A DNA stretch of 64,000 nt, taken from contig NZ_CP147913.1 in the NCBI RefSeq assembly GCF_037414475.1, positions 3,720,001 to 3,784,000 of the forward strand, given 5' to 3'. The notes beneath the pieces are model-generated. The model was not told the DNA's origin. It ran no database searches and worked only from the letters and a program-made list of their open reading frames with translations. This DNA is from Myxococcus stipitatus (GTDB taxonomy: Bacteria; Myxococcota; Myxococcia; Myxococcales; Myxococcaceae). Positions 26,312-33,644 of this stretch are shown one piece after another (the stretch's first letter is position 1; each line of letters begins with the position of its first letter). A program made the translations under genes and the position numbers.

Positions 26312-26970
26312 CGCGAAAGGTGTTCTGGCCAGAGCCCTACCGGACGGAGCTGGAGACCCGGGTCCACGACGTGAGAGGCAATGTCATCACGCTCGAGGAC
26401 ACGATTTTCTATGCCTTCTCCGGTGGGCAGGAGAGTGATGAAGGGACCATTGGCGGGCGCCGGGTGCGAGAGGCGCGCAAGGCTGGCTCCGACATCCACT
26501 ACACGCTCGACGAAGGGCATGGCCTGACACCTGGCGAGGCGGTGACGGTCCTCATCGATTGGGAGCGCAGATACCGGCTCATGCGGTTGCACTTCGCTGC
26601 GGAGCTGGTCCTGGAGCTGGTGTCCCGGCGGGTGGTGGGCATTCCCAAGATTGGTGCCCACATCGCGCAGGACAAGGCACGCATCGACTTCACGTACCCG
26701 GAGAGCATCTCCAGCCTCTTGCCGGACATCTCCAGCCAGGCGCTCCAGGTCGTGACGTCGAACGTGCCCATCATCAGCGACTTCTCCGACGAGGCGGCGG
26801 GAATCCGCTATTGGGAAGTGGAAGGCTTCGCGCGAGTTCCCTGCGGCGGGACCCACCTGCGGCGGACAGGTGAGGTGGGGGAGCTCGAGCTCAAACGCAA
26901 GAACATTGGCAAGGGCAAGGAGCGCATCGAGGTCTTCCTGAAAGGAGGCTCGCTCGCGTCCCCCTCTTGA
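26308..26970 (+). CDS. AlaX-type aminoacyl-tRNA editing protein
   Basis: A 220-residue protein with the fold of free-standing alanyl-tRNA synthetase editing domains. The N-terminal beta part includes FYAFSGGQESDEGTI (normal family form: fYp.gGGQ..D.G). The metal-site helix is RLHFAAELVLEL and the second ligand pair is PCGGTH. The usual HxxxH appears here as HFAAE, so the second His is Glu; Cys and His of CGGTH are kept. Family members hydrolyse mischarged tRNAs. It is translationally coupled to the halogenase (ATGA overlap). I infer it clears tRNA charged with the unusual amino acid made here, a form of self-protection. Recruitment to other chemistry is an alternative. Confidence 0.82.
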   Translation: MTRKVFWPEPYRTELETRVHDVRGNVITLEDTIFYAFSGGQESDEGTIGGRRVREARKAGSDIHYTLDEGHGLTPGEAVTVLIDWERRYRLMRLHFAAELVLELVSRRVVGIPKIGAHIAQDKARIDFTYPESISSLLPDISSQALQVVTSNVPIISDFSDEAAGIRYWEVEGFARVPCGGTHLRRTGEVGELELKRKNIGKGKERIEVFLKGGSLASPS

Positions 26971-26981
26971 GGCGTCCAGTC

Positions 26982-27449
26982 ATGGCAGACGACGGAGCGC
27001 TGTTCATTGGGTATGACCACATCGCATACGCCACGCGGGATACCGACGCCTCGGTGAAGCTCTTCGAGGCGTTGGGATTCACCGTCAAGATTTACAAACA
27101 GGAGATCGACAAGTTCAATGTCTTCGTGACGAAGCTGGTCTCCCAGGACCATCACGTCGCGGAGCTGGTCGAGTCGCGCGGTGGCCCGAGTGTCGTGACC
27201 GAGCTGCTGGGGGACAAGGAGACAGCGGTCTACCACGTCTGCTTCAAGACGAATGACTTCCAGCGGGCCCGGGAGAAGCTCAAGGGGACTGGCGCGGTGA
27301 CGGTCACCAGGCCCATGCGCATTCCCTATCCGCTGACCCCGGAGCATGAGCGGTTCTGGGCCAGCCACATGTATCACCCGAGTCTGGGCCTGTTTGAAAT
27401 CACCGGCCCCGACGCCGTGGACGAAGCCGCCTTGGCGGAGGGCACATGA
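26982..27449 (+). CDS. Vicinal oxygen chelate (VOC) metalloenzyme, possible CmaC-like cyclase
   Basis: A 155-residue protein made of two beta-alpha-beta-beta-beta units of the glyoxalase/VOC superfamily, resembling methylmalonyl-CoA epimerase. Four metal-ligand positions are present: His in GYDHIAYA, Glu in VAELVES, His in VYHVCF and Glu in GLFEITG. CmaC, the enzyme that turns a gamma-chloro aminoacyl thioester into a cyclopropane, is reported as a VOC-type zinc protein, so the same reaction is a reasonable guess in this setting. Epimerisation or lyase chemistry is also possible. ATG 26982 is used; the stop overlaps the next gene by four bases. Confidence 0.8.
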   Translation: MADDGALFIGYDHIAYATRDTDASVKLFEALGFTVKIYKQEIDKFNVFVTKLVSQDHHVAELVESRGGPSVVTELLGDKETAVYHVCFKTNDFQRAREKLKGTGAVTVTRPMRIPYPLTPEHERFWASHMYHPSLGLFEITGPDAVDEAALAEGT

Positions 27450-28489
27450 CCGAGCGAATCGTCGTCATCCCGGAAACGGGCGAGGGTGCCGGTGCCAGGG
27501 ATGCCGAGCATGCCTGTGGCCTGCTGCGCTGGATGGCCGAGCGGTTCGGCCATGACTTCGAATTGGTGGAGCGCCCCCTGACGCCGTCGACCTGGCGGGA
27601 CACCGTGGAGGTCTGCCGTCAGGCCTCCGCGGTCCTGACCTCGATTCCGGCCCATGACGGCTCGGCGCCAGGTGGAGCGGCGGCGGACCTGTCGCGCCTG
27701 CGGCGGGAGTTGTCGCTGTTCGCCTCGGTGAGCGCCATCCAGCGCTTCGCACAGGCCGGCGCCTCCACGCCCGTCCGCGCGCATCCCCACGGCGTGGACG
27801 ATGTGCTCGTCGTCTCGCTGCGGGAGGAAGGCTGGGACGAAGGCCCGCTGTCCCGAGCCCTCTCCCCGGGCGACGAGCCCTCCGAAGCGAGGGAGGACCT
27901 GTCGCTGGCCACGTCCCGGCTGGCCTTCGGCCTGGCGCGGCGGCGCTGGGGGCAGCTGACGGCCGTGAACCTGGCGGGGCACGTCACGGAGCAGCCGCCA
28001 CCCCTGTGGCCCCGGCTCGCCACCGTCGCGGGTGAGTTTCCCGGCATCTTCCTTGAGCGGACGTTCAGCCAGGACCTGGCGCTCCACCGTTCGGGCGGCC
28101 CCATGCGCTGGGACGTGGTGTTGGCCCCCGCCCCCGTCGCGGACGAGCTGCTGCACCGGGAGGCCCTGCTGACGGGGCTGCTGGGAGTCCACCCCAGCGC
28201 CTGCCTTGGCACGGGCCGGCGCGGGCTGTACCAACCGCTGCACAGGCCCGTCGCGGACCCGAGGCGGAGCAGCTCGCTGCACTCGGCGGGGGTCATCCTG
28301 GCCGCGGCCATGTTGATGCGCCACTCCCTGGGGCTCGAGCGGGAGGCCTCCCTGGTGGAAGCGGCCGTGGCACGGGCGCTGGCGGACTGGGCGGGAGCTC
28401 GGCGCGGCTCGCCTCGATGGGAGATGCCGCTGCATGAGGGCATCCAAGCTCATCTCGGTGGGGAGTCCCACTACTCCCAGGCGGTGTGA
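27446..28489 (+). CDS. Degenerate LeuB-like (isopropylmalate dehydrogenase family) protein
   Basis: A 347-residue protein that follows the outline of 3-isopropylmalate/isocitrate dehydrogenases: VVIPETGEGAGARDAEHACGLL at the start (normally LPGDGIGPE), LAFGLARRRWGQLTAVN, FPGIFLERTFSQDLAL, LLTGLLGVHPSACLG and a typical C-terminal helix ILAAAMLMRHSLGLE. Key residues are changed. The DG of the N-terminal loop is ET, the lysine of the SVDKAN segment is gone (AVNLAG), and the second metal Asp of GDILSDE is replaced (VADELLHREA). Normal oxidative decarboxylation is therefore doubtful. It is coupled to the VOC gene by ATGA overlap. It may have new chemistry, bind substrate or regulate; no function is assigned. 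Confidence 0.7.
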   Translation: MTERIVVIPETGEGAGARDAEHACGLLRWMAERFGHDFELVERPLTPSTWRDTVEVCRQASAVLTSIPAHDGSAPGGAAADLSRLRRELSLFASVSAIQRFAQAGASTPVRAHPHGVDDVLVVSLREEGWDEGPLSRALSPGDEPSEAREDLSLATSRLAFGLARRRWGQLTAVNLAGHVTEQPPPLWPRLATVAGEFPGIFLERTFSQDLALHRSGGPMRWDVVLAPAPVADELLHREALLTGLLGVHPSACLGTGRRGLYQPLHRPVADPRRSSSLHSAGVILAAAMLMRHSLGLEREASLVEAAVARALADWAGARRGSPRWEMPLHEGIQAHLGGESHYSQAV

Positions 28490-29274
28490 CGGTCATGGCT
28501 TCCGGTTCCTGGCTCGTGTGCCTCAAGCCCCGCGAGGCACCGCGGCGGACCTTGGTGTGTTTCCCTTTCGGAGGAGGCGGCGCCGGGGTGTTCTGGGAGT
28601 GGCGCACGGCGATACCGGAGGATGTCGAGATCTGGGCGGTGCGCCTGCCGGGCCGGGAGAGTCGGGCCGGCGAGGCGTTCATCACGAGCTCCGCGCGAGC
28701 CGTGGCCAGCATCGTCCAGGAGCTCCGCCCCCTGATGAGGGACCGGTCCTGCGTCTTCTTCGGGCACAGCCTGGGCGCGGGGCTCGCCTATCAGACGGCG
28801 ATGTCCCTGCGCGACCACGGAGAGCCGCTGCCCGGGCTGTTCATCGCCTCGGGACGGCTGCCACCGCACAAGCCCTATCCAGGCCGCTGGGGGCACAGCT
28901 CGGACGAGGCGCTGCTGGCCCACGTCGTCGGGATGGGCGGGGTCCCAGAGGAGCTCTGGCGCCACGACTCCTTCCGCGAGGTCCACCTCCCCAGAATCCG
29001 CGCGGACTTCTTGCTGAACGAAGACCTCTTCTACGGCAGAGCAGACCCGTTCGAGTTCGACATCACCGCCATCAACGGCCGGGAGGACCCGCTGGTGGAC
29101 GACGCGGGACTTCAGGAGTGGCGGGCACACACACACGGCCGCTTCAGGTCCTTCCAACTGGACGGAGGCCACTTCGTGCTCCAGACCCACGCGGCGGGCT
29201 TCCTCGAGCTCGTGCGCCGTGAGCTCGAGGAGTCCTCCGCCCCGCGCGAGCCTCGGCGGATTCGGGGAGGCTGA
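28486..29274 (+). CDS. Type II thioesterase
   Basis: A 262-residue alpha/beta-hydrolase of the GrsT/type II thioesterase family, which removes acyl or aminoacyl groups from carrier proteins. Seen are LVCFPFGGGGAGVFWEW, VRLPGRESR, the nucleophile elbow FFGHSLGAGLA, the acid DPLVDDAGL and the His in LDGGHFVL. The GTG at 28486 overlaps the previous stop by four bases, with ATG 28495 as an alternative start. As last gene of the operon it could free the finished amino acid from the lone carrier, or clear stalled carriers. It has the canonical Ser, unlike the Cys-type transferase earlier in the operon. Confidence 0.92.
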   Translation: MTVMASGSWLVCLKPREAPRRTLVCFPFGGGGAGVFWEWRTAIPEDVEIWAVRLPGRESRAGEAFITSSARAVASIVQELRPLMRDRSCVFFGHSLGAGLAYQTAMSLRDHGEPLPGLFIASGRLPPHKPYPGRWGHSSDEALLAHVVGMGGVPEELWRHDSFREVHLPRIRADFLLNEDLFYGRADPFEFDITAINGREDPLVDDAGLQEWRAHTHGRFRSFQLDGGHFVLQTHAAGFLELVRRELEESSAPREPRRIRGG

Positions 29275-29356
29275 GGGGCCCTGACTCTCGACGGCTCGCG
29301 GCCTCCATTCCTCGGGAGGGCGGCAGGGTTCCGCCGTGTGGCGTAGAGTCCCGGCC

Positions 29357-29983
29357 GTGCTGACCGTCGACCCGCATCCGTCCCTGGACACCCTGGCCTT
29401 CACCACCGTCTTTCCGGCGCCGCTCGGCTCGCTGCCGTCGCCGGAGTGGCTGGTGGCGCTCTTGAAGCCGGATGCGTCCGCGCCGCTCTCCAGCGATGAC
29501 ACCGTGCGCGGAGCGGTGCGCGACATGCTCCGCCACGGCGGTTACAAGCCCACGGGGCGCGGCAAGCCCGCGTCCGAGTACCTGGTGCGCGCCTCGGGAG
29601 ACGGCTCGCTCGGCTCCATCAACTCCGCCGTGGATGCGTGCAACGCGGTGTCGCTGCACAGCGGCCTGCCCATCAGCGTGGTGGACCTGGACCGCGCCAC
29701 CGCGCCCTTCCGCGTGGGCATCGCGCCCGAGGGCGCGCAGTACGTCTTCAATGCCTCCGGGCAGAGCATCGACCTGGCGGGCCTGCTGTGCCTCTTCGAC
29801 GCGCAGGGCCCGTGCGCCAACGCGGTGAAGGACGCCCAGCGCACGAAGACGAACGCGGAGACGCGCCGCACCCTCACCGTCCTCTGGGGTGCCAAGGCCC
29901 TGGGCGACCGGACCGCGCGCGCCTTCGCGTGGTACCGGGAAGTGCTCGAGCGCGCGGGCGCCACCGTGGAGCCACTCCCCTGA
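29357..29983 (+). CDS. B3/B4-domain protein (phenylalanyl-tRNA synthetase beta editing-like)
   Basis: A 208-residue protein built on the B3/B4 domain that edits mischarged tRNA in bacterial PheRS beta subunits. The recognisable core is RDMLRHGGYKPTGRGKPASEYL, then INSAVDACNAVSLHSGLPISVVDLD. Free-standing copies are common but poorly characterised and may deacylate tRNA in trans. GTG 29357 is used; an in-frame GTG at 29336 is possible and no strong ribosome site decides. It lies 82 bases after the thioesterase on the same strand, so a link with the halogenase operon is possible. Its stop overlaps the region where the next gene could start. Confidence 0.8.
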   Translation: MLTVDPHPSLDTLAFTTVFPAPLGSLPSPEWLVALLKPDASAPLSSDDTVRGAVRDMLRHGGYKPTGRGKPASEYLVRASGDGSLGSINSAVDACNAVSLHSGLPISVVDLDRATAPFRVGIAPEGAQYVFNASGQSIDLAGLLCLFDAQGPCANAVKDAQRTKTNAETRRTLTVLWGAKALGDRTARAFAWYREVLERAGATVEPLP

Positions 29984-30000
29984 GCGCCCCGGACCTCACG

Positions 30001-31086
30001 TTGCTGCTCGCGGATGGTGCTCGCGCGCTCTCCGCGGCGTGGGGACGTCCCGTGCTGTTGACCGAGCCGCAGGTTCTCCGCACCCAGTCCCGCTGTCACG
30101 TCGTGCGCGCCCGCGTCCGCGGCGGCGACGTGAGCACCGTGGTCCTCAAGCACTTCCACGAAGACCCGATGCTGGGCCTGGACGAGTGGGCGGGCCTGGA
30201 GCTGCTCGGACGCCACAACCTCTTCACCGCGCCGGGCCTCATCGCGGGGGACATCGCCTCCAGGCTGCTGGTCCTCGAGGACCTGGGCACGGGCCCCAGC
30301 CTGGAGGACCTCCTGCGCGCGGACGACGCGAACGCCGCCACGGGAGGATTGCTCGCCGTGGCGCGCATCACCGCGCAGCTCCACGCGCGCACCCGGGGCG
30401 TGCAAGGCGACTTCGACCTGCTCCGGCACGCGTTGAGTCCCCGCCCCATGCGGGTGCGCATCGACAACGCGCGCTATCTGCTGGAGCACGCGGACCGGCT
30501 GCGGCGCTGGGCCGACGCGGTCGACGTGCCCATGGCCCCGGGCACGCAGGAGGACCTGGAGCGGCTGGCGCGCGAGCTGGCGGAGCCCGGCCCCTTCCTG
30601 TCCCTCACCCATGGAGACATGGCCCCCGGCAACACCCTGTTCACCCCCAGCGGGCCCCGGCTGCTCGACTTCGAGTACTGCGGCATGCGGCACGCGCTGT
30701 ACGACGCGCTGATGTGGCTGCTGGTGGTGCCGCTGCCCGACGAGCTCATCACTCGCGCGGACCTGACCTACCGCATCACCCTGGCCCCCGCGTGCGAGGC
30801 CGCGCAGGTGGACGCCACGTGGACTCGCGCCCGCGCCATGGTGGCCACCGCGCGCACGGTGAATCTGTTCCAGTGGCTGTCACCTCGAGCGTTGGAGCGG
30901 AACCGGGACTGGGCTCCGGGCTTCTCCGAACGAGCCGCCCTGCTGCGCCACCTCTCCCGCTCCCGCACCCTGCGAGAGTCCCTGGACCCCATCCCCGACC
31001 TCTCGCGCACGCTGAACGCGCTGGAGGAGCGGCTCGTGGAGCGCTGGGCGGGCACCGCCTCCTTCACCTGGCCCGCGTTCCGGTAA
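30001..31086 (+). CDS. Aminoglycoside phosphotransferase-like (APH/choline kinase fold) protein
   Basis: The protein shows the APH kinase catalytic loop SLTHGDMAPGNTLF (HGDxxxxN) and the metal-binding LLDFEYCGM. Upstream are VVLKHFHED (ATP-binding Lys) and LLVLEDLGTGPSLEDLL (hinge). It would phosphorylate a small molecule. The start is unclear: TTG 30001 gives 361 residues, and a CTG at 29980 would overlap the previous stop. The close spacing suggests cotranscription with the B3/B4 gene. The substrate cannot be inferred, and antibiotic resistance is not implied by the fold. Confidence 0.8.
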   Translation: MLLADGARALSAAWGRPVLLTEPQVLRTQSRCHVVRARVRGGDVSTVVLKHFHEDPMLGLDEWAGLELLGRHNLFTAPGLIAGDIASRLLVLEDLGTGPSLEDLLRADDANAATGGLLAVARITAQLHARTRGVQGDFDLLRHALSPRPMRVRIDNARYLLEHADRLRRWADAVDVPMAPGTQEDLERLARELAEPGPFLSLTHGDMAPGNTLFTPSGPRLLDFEYCGMRHALYDALMWLLVVPLPDELITRADLTYRITLAPACEAAQVDATWTRARAMVATARTVNLFQWLSPRALERNRDWAPGFSERAALLRHLSRSRTLRESLDPIPDLSRTLNALEERLVERWAGTASFTWPAFR

Positions 31087-31105
31087 CCGCTCCAGTCCAG
31101 GTCCA

Positions 31106-31139
31106 CCGGAGAGGGCGCTGAAGCAAGCCCCCTCTCCGG
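31106..31139. terminator. Bidirectional hairpin terminator
   Basis: A perfect 10-bp inverted repeat (CCGGAGAGGG 31106-31115 and CCCTCTCCGG 31130-31139) with a 14-base loop lies in the 75 bases between two convergent genes. Position and symmetry suit termination from both sides. Confidence 0.75.
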
Positions 31140-31161
31140 CTCAATCACAGCTCAAGGCACG

Positions 31162-33516
31162 CTACAGCCCCAGGCCGAAGTGGTCTCCCCCCTCGACGAT
31201 GTCCACCAGATACACGGGCGCCTGAATCCAACGCTGCTCCCCCACGCGCGAGAGCCCCGACGCACCCGCGCTATACAACACCTGGACCGCCCCCGAGTCG
31301 ACGACGCCCCCCACGTCCTCGTAGGGCGCGCCAATCACGAGGTCCAGAGAGCCATTGCCATCGAAGTCCCCGGCCGCCAGACGCGCGCCAAAGACATCCT
31401 GCGCCTCTGGGCCCTCATCCACCTGGGAGCCCTCTTGAGACCAGCGCTGCTCGCGCGCGCCGGACAGCCCGCTCGACGAGCCATGCAGGACATGGACGAT
31501 ACCCGCGCTCACCACCATCCCCACGGACTCCCTGGGCACCCCTATCGCCAGGTCGAAGTGGCCATCCCCATCGAAGTCCTCGGCCACCAGCGCGGACCCC
31601 AGACCGTCCCCCGCCTCGGCGACGTCCGAGATACCCGCCGAATCCTGCGTCCACGCAATCGCCCCCGTGGACACCAACCCCGTCACCGTCCCACTCAGCA
31701 CCGTCACCGCGCCAGCCCCCGCCGCCAGCCCCACCGTCTGCCCTGGAGCGCCAATGGCCAACTCACTGCGGCCATCGCCATTGAAGTCCCCCGCCGCCAG
31801 CGCCGACCCGAAGAGGACCTCTCCCGTCACACTCCCAGGCACCCCCTCCATCCCTGGCACCCACAGCTGATTCCCCGCGCTGGTCAACCCATCCAGGGAA
31901 CCGTGCAAGACATTCACCGCGCCCACGTTCGCCATCCCATCCACCGCCTCGAACGGCACCCCCACCGCCAGCTCGTCGAACCCATCTCCATTGAAGTCAC
32001 CCGCCGCCAGCGCGGAGCCGAACCGGTCTCCCGTCTCCGAGGCATCCAACACTCGCGTGGACGACTGACTCCAACTCTGAGCACCCGAGCCCGTCAGCCC
32101 CTCGGCAGAGCCATACAGCACCGTCACCAGCCCGGAGTCCAACGCCGAGGAGCCATAGTCCTCCCCAGGGACACCCACCGCGAGGTCGTCATATCCATCT
32201 CCGTTGAAGTCCCCCACCGCGAGCGCCGAGCCCATCGCATCAAACGCCTCCGCGCTGTCGGGGACCCCCGCCGTGTTCTGGTGAATCACCTTGTCGGTGC
32301 TCATGTCCAATCCCAGCGCGGACCCCAGGAAGATGTGGACCGAACCCGCGTCGACAATGCCATTCACATCATCCCCAGGCACTCCCACGGCCACGTCCGC
32401 GAAGCAGTCGCCATTGAAATCCCCCAAAGCCACGGCCGCGCCGAACAAGTCCGCGTTCCCCGCCGTGTCCTCCACGCCCTGCGCGTCGCGATGCAACCAC
32501 AGCCCCGCGGGCACGAGCCCCGACGCCGAACCCCAGACCAGGCTCACCGCCCCCTGGTCCGTGCCCAGGCCCACGTCCTCGTGCGGTGTCCCCACGACCA
32601 GGTCCGCGTAGCCATCCCCATTCACATCCGAGCGCCGCCCATACCCATGCAGACGCTTCACGGCGCAGAGGTCCGCCACCGTCGGCGCCTCCCGGTTGGC
32701 GGAGAACGGTGAGCCATCCAGCCGGGTGAGGGTGGGCAGGTCGTTGGCCGAGAAGGCGTCCGACGCGTAGTGCATCAGGGAGTCGAGCCCGTAGGGCCCC
32801 AGGTTCCGTCCCGTCTCACCGCGCTGCGCGAAGGTCTCGAAGGCCTGCGTGTACGCGGGGAGGATGTTCTCCCAATGCACCAGGACGTTCCGGTCGCGGT
32901 CCGTCCGCGCCTGCTCGTGCCACAACCCCAACACGTGCCCCACTTCATGCAACGTGCTGCCCGTGGTGCATCCCGGCGCCAGCGTGACGAACTGCTGGCC
33001 CCCCATCCGCCCGACATGGGACGAGCACCCCGTGCCCGGCCGGAAGGTGACGTAGTCCGTCTGCGTGGTGCGGGGCACGAAGCGGATGGGCGTGACAGAC
33101 GCCCATTGGTTCAACGCCTCCGTCACCCGCCCCGGATTGGTCAACGCCGGGTCCAACGTGTAGGGCACCACGCCCCCAGGCCACCGGGAGAGCGCACGCG
33201 TGGCCCCCGCTGCGTGCGCCTCCACCGACAACGCCGAGACCTCTCCAGCGGGAACCTCGGGTGGCAGGAGGATGTCTCCTTGGAACACCCGCTCGCCGTC
33301 GAGGTGCTCATACGCGAGCTCCTGAATCCCACCCGCCACTCGAAAACTTCCGCGCCGGAGCTCACCCACCCGTCCCGGATGGGCGAGCTCTTGAGTCACC
33401 CGCGCCGGCGCCCCCTCGCTCCCACAACCACTCGCGCCCCAGGCCAGCACCCCCAACACCAGGCCGGTTCGCGCCCGACGGACTGAAACACGACACATGT
33501 CTTCATATTTCGACAT
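31162..33516 (-). CDS. Secreted lipoprotein: astacin-type metalloprotease fused to a seven-repeat FG-GAP propeller
   Basis: A 784-residue predicted lipoprotein (signal LVLGVLAWGASGC, Cys31). Residues about 105-320 form an M12A/astacin protease: zinc motif HEVGHVLGLWHEQ (H190, E191, H194, H200) and Met-turn SLMHY. Astacins are endopeptidases. The rest holds seven FG-GAP/integrin-alpha repeats with calcium loops such as DVNGDGYAD, DFNGDCFAD, DFNGDGYDD, DFDGDGHFD and DFDGNGSLD, enough for a complete seven-bladed propeller. ATG 33516 is chosen because the signal peptide follows; ATG 33498 is possible. It is probably anchored to the outer membrane and may act in predation or matrix handling. Confidence 0.92.
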   Translation of the reverse strand: MSKYEDMCRVSVRRARTGLVLGVLAWGASGCGSEGAPARVTQELAHPGRVGELRRGSFRVAGGIQELAYEHLDGERVFQGDILLPPEVPAGEVSALSVEAHAAGATRALSRWPGGVVPYTLDPALTNPGRVTEALNQWASVTPIRFVPRTTQTDYVTFRPGTGCSSHVGRMGGQQFVTLAPGCTTGSTLHEVGHVLGLWHEQARTDRDRNVLVHWENILPAYTQAFETFAQRGETGRNLGPYGLDSLMHYASDAFSANDLPTLTRLDGSPFSANREAPTVADLCAVKRLHGYGRRSDVNGDGYADLVVGTPHEDVGLGTDQGAVSLVWGSASGLVPAGLWLHRDAQGVEDTAGNADLFGAAVALGDFNGDCFADVAVGVPGDDVNGIVDAGSVHIFLGSALGLDMSTDKVIHQNTAGVPDSAEAFDAMGSALAVGDFNGDGYDDLAVGVPGEDYGSSALDSGLVTVLYGSAEGLTGSGAQSWSQSSTRVLDASETGDRFGSALAAGDFNGDGFDELAVGVPFEAVDGMANVGAVNVLHGSLDGLTSAGNQLWVPGMEGVPGSVTGEVLFGSALAAGDFNGDGRSELAIGAPGQTVGLAAGAGAVTVLSGTVTGLVSTGAIAWTQDSAGISDVAEAGDGLGSALVAEDFDGDGHFDLAIGVPRESVGMVVSAGIVHVLHGSSSGLSGAREQRWSQEGSQVDEGPEAQDVFGARLAAGDFDGNGSLDLVIGAPYEDVGGVVDSGAVQVLYSAGASGLSRVGEQRWIQAPVYLVDIVEGGDHFGLGL

Positions 33517-33644
33517 CGAATGCCTTCCCCCTGATTGCGGGCACCTGGCCCGTGGGACGCGACGCACTCCCGCAACGCGAGATGCACCTGCATCTTGATT
33601 GCGATAATGCCTCAGGGGTCTGACACACCGGCGAGTCACATGTG

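Noticed and set aside
30001-31086. Aminoglycoside resistance gene
   Set aside because: Only the kinase fold is shown; there is no evidence for aminoglycoside as substrate or for a resistance setting.
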